From: Fallopia convolvulus
Taxonomy: Eukaryota; Streptophyta; Magnoliopsida; Caryophyllales; Polygonaceae
Direction: 5' to 3'
Assembly (NCBI GenBank): GCA_964016875.1
Contig: OZ024727.1
Location: forward strand, 9,886,091-9,950,090
Length of the DNA: 64,000 nt
Under the pieces are notes generated by a model, which had not been told where the DNA came from, made no database searches, and saw nothing but the letters and a program-made list of their open reading frames with translations. Shown here in pieces: positions 56,220-64,000 of this stretch (position 1 is the first letter of the stretch; each line of letters opens with the position of its first letter). Position numbers and translations under genes: made by a program.

Positions 56220-56260
56220 CTAGGTGGATGGCCCGTGCTATCGCACGGGTTCTCATTGAT
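56220..56260 (-). mobile_element. Helitron-like 3' terminus
   Basis: On the minus strand the sequence reads a 7-bp-stem hairpin (CCCGTGC/GCACGGG, loop of 4), 8 bp, then CTAG followed by T. A hairpin just inside a terminal CTRR next to a T is the signature of a Helitron 3' end. The element would extend to higher coordinates; no 5' TC end was identified. Confidence 0.65.
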
Positions 56261-57430
56261 TATATTTTAGTATTTTATAGTTTATATAGATATATAGATA
56301 TAGATTGTTTTTTTTCACTTTAGCCATCTCTAAATGTTTATTAATTGATCATTATTTATTAACAATTTGAGAGTTGTCTTTTATTTTTTGCTTTGTGGTA
56401 AATGAAATTGTGATGTGATCATGCAAAATATATAGTGAGAAAGAGAGTGGAATACGAAAAGTTGTATTTTAAATTTGATCTTATCTTTTGTTTGGGATAC
56501 CAAAGGTTGATCTTATCTTCTTTAATTTTTACTTTTATTTGTAATACCAATGGTTATTTATTTGGAGATAAAATAACATCTTAGTAATAAATTTTGTTTT
56601 AATAAGATCAACAATAGAACATCTCTCTCACAATTTTCTTGAGATAAAATTTTTGCATTTGAATACAATTATTAGGTTGTATATCAAGAAGATAGTTCGA
56701 ATAACGCATCCATCCATCTAATATATAGACTCATGTACACCTATTATTATTTTTTTGTCGAACATGTACATCTATTGTTGTTTTTACATAATCTAGAGTT
56801 GGAATTTGAAGAGGTTGTAAATTTATGGGGGTGAAATTAGTGTTGAAATTATCTCACTTTAATTGTGATGAAATTAATTGTTTGTAACATACTTGATATT
56901 ATATCACTTTAATTGGGCTAAAATTACTTGTTAGTAACAACCATTGAATATTTATTATATATTTTGACCAAATTAATTTTTATGTACCATTAGACTTGTG
57001 CAAGCCACCCAATTCAAGCGCTACATCTATTCCAGTGGCTAGGATTTCATGGTAGTATCATGAGGTTTTTGTTTCGACTCGCCCTCGACTAAAAAAATAG
57101 AGATAAGGGAAATTGAGAACTACCATCCACATCTGAGGTGCCACCTCCTAACATTCCGGACTAGCCGGATTAGTTTAGAAGTTTTTTAAAAATATTTGTA
57201 TAATTTTATAATTGTATATTAAATATTTCAATTAAATAGTTTTTAATATTTTTATTAATTATTTTTATATCATATATATTTATTTAAATTATTCTAAATT
57301 ATTAAAATAACATAAATAATATAAAAAATGACAAACATGATGTCTTAAGAGGCCACATAAATTTAAATTTCGCCTATTCGCTCATTTCGTTCCGCTGTTT
57401 TCGTTCAGTGAAATTCACCCACTGTTTCCC
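56261..57430. other. AT-rich spacer, possible Helitron body
   Basis: No gene. Very AT-rich, particularly 57190-57330. Confidence 0.4.
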
Positions 57431-57798
57431 TCCATTGCCTCGTCGATCGATTCGCCGGCACCTCCTCTAAAATCTCTCTAACATCTCTCTCGCCGGCACC
57501 TCTCAATCGATTAGCTGGTTTCTCGTAAAAAAATGAGTCCCAACTGCTCAGCATGTGGAAACAACGACGACGGTATGTTCATGGTCTTATTCACTCGATT
57601 ACTTGTGCGTTAGTGTTTTGATTCTTCAAATGTTCAAGTTTAGATATCGATTTTGGGCATTGATTTGTTGGTTGCTTGTGTGAACTTCAGTTGAGCGCAA
57701 GGCGTTCGATGAAATGCACACCAAGACCTATTTTCATAAATTTTTGGGCGTGTTTTAGGGTTATTTGTAGAACTGAATACGGATGTAAGATTTCTCAT

Positions 57799-58785
57799 CT
57801 ACCGCTCATTTCTATACTTGAAGTCATTTGGGGGTACTAATTTCGGGGTTGAGTGGGCGCACTTGTTGCGTTCGATGAAATGCACACCAAGACCAATCGG
57901 ATTTGTTAGAAGATCTGCTAACTGGTCATTTGTCCTGACATACTCCACCTTGATTACATTCTTTTCAACACAATCTCTTATAAAATGCATCTTGGTGTCA
58001 ATATGCTTACTCCTGTCATGAAACACTGGATTTCTTGCCAATGCAATTGCTGATTTATTGTCAATATACAGAACTCGCATGACTGTATCTTTGTCTTCCA
58101 ATGTTTCTAGAATTCCTTTTAACCAAATACCTTGACATGTTCCTGCTGTAGCAGAGATGTATTCGGCCTCACATGAGGACAAAGCCACCACCCTTTGCTT
58201 CCTAGAAGTCCATGTCATAGGATTCTTTCCTAAGAAAAACATGAGTCCACTGGTGCTTATCCTATCGTCAAGATCCCCCGCAAGATCACTATCTGTATAT
58301 CCAACCAGAGACATATATGCAGGATTCCTTTTATATACACACCCTTGTTTGATGGTACCCTTGACATATCTCACAATCTTCTTATGAGCTTCCATATGGG
58401 ATGTTCTTGGATTTTCCATAGACCTACTTAAAACTCCCACACTAAAACACAGATCATTCCAAGCCTCATAAGGTGTCATATCATCTAAACTTCTGGTTGT
58501 TGATCTGTTCAAAACATACACAGCCGTGCTCACAGCTTCACTCCAGAAAGTTGATGGAACACCTTTACTTTTGAGCATACACCTGGCAGTCTCCACGATG
58601 GTTTGGTTTCTTCTTTCGACTACCCCATTCTGTTGAGGGGAGTAGGGGGCATTTAAGTGTCTTTTGGTCCCTTCCTTCTCACAGTACTCCTTAAACCTGT
58701 TTGATGTGAAGTCTCCTACACGATCTGTTCTAAGCACCTTAATTTTCATATCTTTTTCATGTTCAACACCAGTTTTAAATGCCAT
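57799..58785 (-). mobile_element. Ty1/Copia remnant: integrase fused in frame to RNase H
   Basis: A 328-codon open frame in the intron of the Ulp1-like gene, antisense to it. The integrase part (LRTDRVGDFTSNRFKEYC, NAPYSPQQNGVVERRNQT, TPYEAWN) is followed directly by the end of the reverse transcriptase and the RNase H part (SVGVLSRSMENP, GYTDSDLAGDLDDR, SSCEAEYISA, YIDNKSAIALARNP, KHIDTKMHFI). Most of the reverse transcriptase is deleted without loss of frame. No LTRs were identified. It is not autonomous. Confidence 0.9.
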
Positions 58786-58950
58786 AACACCAGTAAGTGC
58801 TTCACAATACAGAAGATTGCAACTGTATGTATTGTTTTACAGAAATCTGATTTCACTTATTTTGTTGATCTGTATCAATCCTAAAATCTACTCACAAATT
58901 TCAGGAAGATGGGGTCAGAAAAGGAGAAAACACTTGGTTGTTCGAAGATC

Positions 58951-59299
58951 TCGGCGTGCTGCTGTTGAGAGCAATAAAAAGCGCAGATTGGCAGATGATG
59001 GCAACATATCTTGCGTTGAACAAGAAGCCCCGGCACCATCTGTCCAAAATTGTTCTGGTCCTGAAGAGCCAGTGTCTGCGAGGAAAAGGCCACATCCCTC
59101 AGTTAACTCTCGGCGTCGGCGTGCTGCTGATGAGAGTAATAAAAAGCGCAGGTTGGCAGATGATGGAAACATATCTTGCGATGAACAAGAAGCCCCGACA
59201 CCATTTGTCCTGAATTGTTCTGGTCCATCAGGAAGGCTTAAGACTCCCCAAGAGGCGGTGTCTGCGATGAAAAGGCCACATCCCTCAGTTAAATGCAGA
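58951..59299 (+). repeat. Two-unit internal coding repeat in exon 2 of the Ulp1-like gene
   Basis: A ~165-bp unit (58951-59115) is repeated at 59116-59299 with an 18-30 bp expansion. Both encode ESNKKRRLADDGNISC and a RKRPHPSVNS-like end. The unit contains a likely nuclear-localisation cluster (KKRR). Confidence 0.85.
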
Positions 59300-61362
59300 A
59301 CAAGCCCTAAACCGTTCGTGGAAACCATAACGGAGCTATCACCCTCCCAGAAAGAGGCGCTGCGGCGTGCCAGATTTGGTTGCTTTCTCGATTGGACCAT
59401 TACTTTGAACCCCCTGACGCTTGGGTATTGGCTTCTCCAGAAGTTTAATGCAGAAGATTGTTGCATACAAGTGTCTGAAGGGAAGAGTGTGGAGATTACA
59501 TCGTCGGATGTGCATCGGTATTTAGGTCTGCCAGCAGGCCGCAAACCTGTCCATGTTCCAGCTCGCGCACCAAATACACCTCTAGCTAAAAAATTCAGAA
59601 GACAATTCAACGGGAAGACGCCCACTCCCAACCAACTTGCGGGTTACATTAAAAAGAACAAGAAGCAGGACGGCCCCATGTTCATTACGAACGTCATGAT
59701 GCTCTTCAACGTTCGTATAGCCGAGTGCGTCCAGAACGGGGGCATGAACCTGGGTTTGCTCGAACTTCTTAAAGATGTTAAAGGTATCCGTAAGTATAAC
59801 TGGTGTGAGTACGTTTTACAAAAACTCATCGATAGTAGGGTTTCTTGGAAAGGGACTCCAGAGAGTCAATTTCGAGGTCCTCTTATGTTGTTGATTGTAA
59901 GTATTGCCCTGATGTTAACTTGTGGCATTTCATCTTGTGTTTGTCCATTTTGTTTCTCATCGTTTTTCCATTACATTTTCAACAGTTGATGTATGTTGAC
60001 CGCTTCTCTGCACCGGGTTCCCCACCCCCAAGAAAGAATCCAATCATTAAGGGGTGGACTCGAAGGATGGTCGGGACCGGGAACTTCAAGAGCTAGACTT
60101 GGGCGGATTTGGAAAAGGGAGGCTCCTCCCCCCGCCTACCGGTGAAGAAGAAGACGAAGTGGCTGGAAACGAGGGGCCTGATCCGTCTACCGGCGAAGAA
60201 CAAGACGATGTTGTTGCATTAGAGGAGCCGGTACCCAGTGGAGAAGAAGCAGACGCTGCTTGCAAAGAGGTGCAGGAGCCGCCTACCGGTGAAGAAGAAG
60301 ACGATGTTGTTGGCCTAGAGGGGCAGGAGCCGGTACCCCATGGTGATGTTCTTGCTGATGCAGCTTGCAAAGAGGGGCAGGAGCCGCCTATCGGTGAAGA
60401 AAAAGAAGAAGAAGAGGATGATTATGCCAACGACGTTCACGAGCCGCCTGCATGTGAAGGCGAGCTGGTTACCATGGATGCAGATATTAGCATCGCGCCG
60501 GTTACCGATATGCCGCCGGCAGAGAGTTGTGATACTCTTGTGCATAAACATGCGCACAATGTAGCCCAGCTAGTTGAGCAGGTGAAGCTATTTTGCACGG
60601 CGACGGATGACGCTCCTTCAGTGATTGCAGAATCACCCATGTTCAAGGAACTAAAGGGTGTCGTGGCTTCAATTTTCGCTAGTTTGGGGTTGCAGTATGG
60701 TGACCATGGAAAATTCAATCTACACAGATTGACCAAACTTTTTGTAGCCGTTCAAAAGTGCTTGTCTGGCGGTGTCAACAGGGAAAATGACCAGAAAGAT
60801 GAAAAAGGGAAAGGAAAGGTGGATCATCCTAATGGTGTGGATGCCAGTGGAGATGGTGGCGATGCGGATGAGGATGATCATGAAAAGGGGGCTGACGATC
60901 TCCAGATTGAGGAGGATGCTGACAGCGGTGGGGCCAATGAGGATGCTGATAATGCTGACGACGAGCAGGTAAAGAATAAGACCACATGTGCATTTCATGC
61001 ATTCTATCACACACATATACTTCTTATTTCCTTTATTCATGTGCACTTTGATCTACGAATAAATGAAACCGAAAGTTCTGGTTGTTATTGAAGCTGTCAA
61101 ATGAAGATCAGGACGTGGATCACCCCGCTAACGGTGGTGGGGATCGCGACAAAAGCTCGGTTCTTGAGGTCTCCATCCCACCTTCTATGATGCATTATAG
61201 CTTATGGTTTACATTATTTTCATTTTCAATTGACCAATCTTCTCCTGCAAATAATATAGGGTGTTTAATTTTTTTTTTTTGATTATACTGTTTGTTCACA
61301 TACAGGACTTTCAACAGGTGTATTGGATGGATGTTCTAGGGGTTGCACGGGACAGCGTTGAG

Positions 61363-62190
61363 GTAAGGACGTATGGTATATGATTTAGATGAATTGTTGT
61401 CACTTCCACAACAAGGATGTTCACAAAAGATGATTGTTTCTCCTGGATTAGATCCTGCATATGCAAAATGAACGCGAGGAATTGTCAGAAAAAACCGCAC
61501 AAGAAGAAGATGTTTCCAGTACTGATGGTCATTTGGCTTTAACACTGTGCTCCCGACCCTGTTCAGTAGCACAAACTCCTGACTCACTACCCTGTTCTGT
61601 ACCACAACGTTCTGAGGTTCCTGACAAAGTGAACAACGGTAAGGTAAGGACGTATGGTATATGATTTAGTTGAATTGTTGTCACTTCCACCAGGAGGATG
61701 TTCACAAAAGATGGTTGTTTTTCCTGGATTAGATCCTGCATCTGCCAAGAGAACACGAGGGATTGTCAGAAAAAACCGCACAAGAACAAGATTTTTCCAG
61801 TAATGATGGTCATTTGGCTTTAACACTGTACTCCCAACCCTGTTCAGTAGCACAAAATTATGACTCACTACCCTGTTCTGTCCCACAACGTTCTGAGGTT
61901 CCTGACAAAGTGAACAACTGTAAGGTAAGGACGTATGGTCTATGATTTAGTTGAATTGTTGTCACTTCCACCACGAGGATGTTCACAAAAGATGGTTGTT
62001 TTTCCTGGATTAGATCCTGCATCTGCCAAGAGAACACGAGGGACTGTCAGAAAAAACCGCAAAAGAACAAGATGTTTCCGGTACTGATGGTCATTTGGCT
62101 TTAACACTGTACTCCCAACCCTGTTCAGTAGCACAAAATTATGACTCACTACCCTGTTCTGTCCCACAACATTCTGAGGTTCCTGACAAT
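61363..62190 (+). repeat. Triplicated intron-exon unit, period 281 bp
   Basis: GTAAGGACGTATGGT recurs at 61363, 61644 and 61925. Each unit is an 89-bp intron (GTAAGG...GGATTAG) plus an exon of 192 bp (61452-61643, 61733-61924, and from 62014), in phase 0 at both ends. The encoded ~64-residue module includes ELSEKTAQE, DGHLALTL, PCSVAQ and SLPCSVPQRSEVPD. The third unit runs on into a different 3' part. Confidence 0.85.
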
Positions 62191-63535
62191 GCACAACCAC
62201 CTCAACAGCCCGTTAAGGAATGTTATGCACAAACTCCTGAAAAAAATTGGTGTATAGGTCTGTGAACATCGATTTCAAAGCTCGTCCAAGTATGCAAAGG
62301 ATTCTTTGTACCTATCTGCGGTATGCACCTGAAGAGTAAGTACAACGATTATCCTTTCAAGTGCTTCATTCATTTTTTGCTTACCATATTTCAGCTTCGT
62401 ACTGAATCCTTTTTGTTTTTGGGGTTTCAGCTTGGTAGTTTTCAGGCAACGTGGATGTGATGGTGACCCTCAGCGGGTGATTCGTAAATCGGATTTCATT
62501 TGTCTACTGTCACCTTATTCTGAAATATTCAATCAAATTCTAGACTGGTTCGCTCGATCTTGAATTACAATGAAGTGACCCGTAAATGGCCGTTCCCCAG
62601 GAGATTCTTTGTTCCCACAGACATAAGCGTATGCCCATTTTACCTTCTCTCTGTTCTTTTTTCCGTGCAGTGTAACGAGGGAAAGTGTTCACACCTCGGA
62701 TTATGTTGGTTTTTTTTGCCATCTTCATTCTTATAGGGGCCAACTGCACTTTACACCAAAATCGTTTTCAGTAAGGAGTTGTTCCGTGAGGATGAAAGTG
62801 TCGCTACGCTGTCACGTACGTTCAATAATATGATGAATAGGGCCATGGGTTGCATGGCTAACACCAAAGCATCGGATGTCGATCTGGTACGAATTAAACA
62901 CTCTCATGCAAGTTATCATATTTTTTATGGATTTTGAGCAGCTCGACTTGATTTGTTGCCTTGTGTTATTTTTGTTCTCTTACACAGTGGTGCTTCCCGC
63001 TTTGTAAGCCGGAGCTACTTTTCGACGTCACCTTTAACATGAAGCACCCAAGGATTGATATCATCCAATTGGGTCACCGAGATCGTGGGGGAGATATGCG
63101 TCGGTGTACTCATAACTTGGTGAGTTAATTGTCCTTTTTTTTTCTTCCAAATTTCAAGTTTACACAACTCTTATTTATAGTGAACTTCATTGTTCCCAAC
63201 TGCAGAGATTCCTACTTGTGTGCTGGTATAAAAGCTTGGGTTTGAAGGACAAATGGGAGATGCTTAGCTCTGAAAGTTTGGTTGCCATGGAAATGCAATT
63301 GCCTCATAAGGTCCAACATCTCAGCAAAGCGGACCTGGGTATCGGTCTCATGTACCACATGCACACATATATGGGCAACGGTCCCCCCGGCGACAGGAGA
63401 GGGTGGAAGTATCAGCTCGATGATTTCTCAAGGGACCCTGCGATGCATCTCAGAGAGATGTACACGAGAATGATCATACAGAGCCCCCTCAATGAGCCCG
63501 AAGTCCTAAAGCTTGTTGTACATAGAGCAAACTAT

Positions 63536-64000
63536 TATAAACGTCGTGCTGAACAAGGGCTTGATATTGATTAGTGTGAGAGAGTGATTAGTTTTACGTA
63601 CACGAGTATTAGGTGTAGTACTCAACATGTAGATTTTCACTTGCAGGGATGTTTCATGGAATGCACAGGAATTATCATCCAAGGGATTCCTGGATCAAAT
63701 CCAAGGACATTGAAATTTTAATCATAAATATCAATATTTAAATACCGCCTTAAAAGAGATTTACTACGTACCGAACATCAGATATTGCCACAAGGCCCAC
63801 AATCCAACGGCAAGTCACATGTCATTATAAACGTCGTGTTGAACAAGGGCTTGTTATTGATAGTGTGAGAGAGTGATTAGTATGTTACAGGAGTATTAGG
63901 TGTAGCCGTGTAGTACTGAACGTGTATATTTTGACTTGCACAGATGGTTCATGGAATGCACACAGGTTTCACGGAATGCACAGGAAGTTATCATCCAAGT
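63536..64000. repeat. Duplicated 3' end of the Ulp1-like gene
   Basis: About 150 bp from TAAACGTCGTGCTGAACAAG through GGAATGCACAGGAA (63538-63690) recur at 63828-64000 with small differences. The second copy ends at the window edge and includes two GGAATGCACA motifs. No further gene is visible. Confidence 0.75.

Larger units (their letters stand above)
57533..63574 (+). pseudogene. Ulp1-like repeat-family gene, multi-exon, with frameshifts
   Basis: A model with good splice sites: exons 57533-57572, 58905-59896, 59986-60968, 61094-61168, 61306-61362, 61452-61643, 61733-61924, 62014-62335, 62431-62628, 62737-62886, 62988-63119 and 63206-63574. Junction phases agree throughout. Exon 2 has a basic, internally duplicated region, then a conserved domain (RARFGCFLDWTITLNPLTLGY, EITSSDVHRYLGLPAGRKPV). 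Exon 3 is acidic and repetitive. The last exons resemble a C48/Ulp1-type fold (SDFICLLSPYSEIFNQI, WCFPLCKPELLFDVTFNMKH), but the usual catalytic His-Trp position reads LLF, so protease activity is unlikely. Three single-base frame breaks are seen: about 60050, the A7 run at 62246-62252, and about 62545. They may be decay or homopolymer errors. Such genes are common, mobile-like families in plants. Confidence 0.55.

Noticed and set aside
56220..56260. Rho-independent terminator or tRNA-like hairpin at CCCGTGC/GCACGGG
   Set aside because: Nuclear plant DNA without bacterial context. The position next to CTAG|T fits a Helitron end much better.
57533..57572. Exon 1 of the Ulp1-like gene as a zinc-finger protein start (CxxC)
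   Set aside because: Only two cysteines in 13 residues before the splice; not enough for a zinc-binding domain.
1..64000. CRISPR arrays, rRNA and tRNA genes
   Set aside because: I looked for regularly spaced identical repeats with unique spacers and for tRNA/rRNA signatures and found none. The decamer arrays have short AT-rich spacers and are not CRISPR.

Overview
This is plant nuclear DNA, almost certainly eudicot: AT-rich, intron-containing, and dense with plant transposons (PIF/Harbinger, Stowaway-type MITE, Copia, solo LTRs, a Helitron end). Plant-specific families are present: F-box/FBA proteins, TIR1/AFB-like F-box-LRR proteins, a PP2C exon and a Ulp1-like gene. The order cannot be fixed from sequence alone; Caryophyllales is a weak guess.

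Layout. Positions 1-40.9 kb hold a duplicated F-box cluster of seven loci in three subtypes, ordered A1 (4.7-6.7 kb), B1 (9.6-11.7), C1 (15.8-18.8), A2 (23.9-26.0), A3 (29.1-30.4), B2 (31.3-33.4) and C2 (37.4-40.4). Each locus pairs a ~110-residue coiled-coil-like exon with a second exon 0.7-1.9 kb downstream that carries (or carried) an F-box and an F-box-associated (FBA) domain. I infer that each pair is one spliced gene. A2 and C2 look intact (about 482 and 484 aa). A1 has lost its F-box through an in-frame deletion of 83 codons. B1 has a damaged splice acceptor, B2 a nonsense codon, and C1 a templated insertion plus frameshifts. A3 is cut off by a recombination junction that fuses it to the B2 block. 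About 10.6 kb (8.71-19.3 kb) is repeated at 30.4-40.9 kb, and a third, highly compressed copy of the same order lies at 47.0-48.75 kb. Between B and C sits a long-terminal-inverted-repeat element carrying a composite Harbinger-derived gene.

Positions 41.2-46.9 kb hold two tandem TIR1/AFB-like F-box-LRR genes that lack the central LRRs; a third decayed copy is at 55.5 kb. Positions 47.8-51 kb hold rearranged PIF/Harbinger parts (ORF1 and a truncated transposase). Positions 51-57.4 kb are mostly gene-poor, with an inverted pair of coiled-coil gene fragments around a PP2C exon and a Helitron terminus. Positions 57.5-63.6 kb hold a multi-exon Ulp1-like repeat-family gene with a Copia remnant in intron 1, a triplicated symmetric exon and several frameshifts.

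Function. Intact F-box products would act as substrate adaptors of SCF ubiquitin ligases. The window therefore reads as an actively duplicating and decaying ubiquitin-adaptor cluster in a transposon-rich setting. Spliced models are inferred from sequence only; no transcript evidence was available. Intervals called repeats were recognised by eye, so their edges are approximate.
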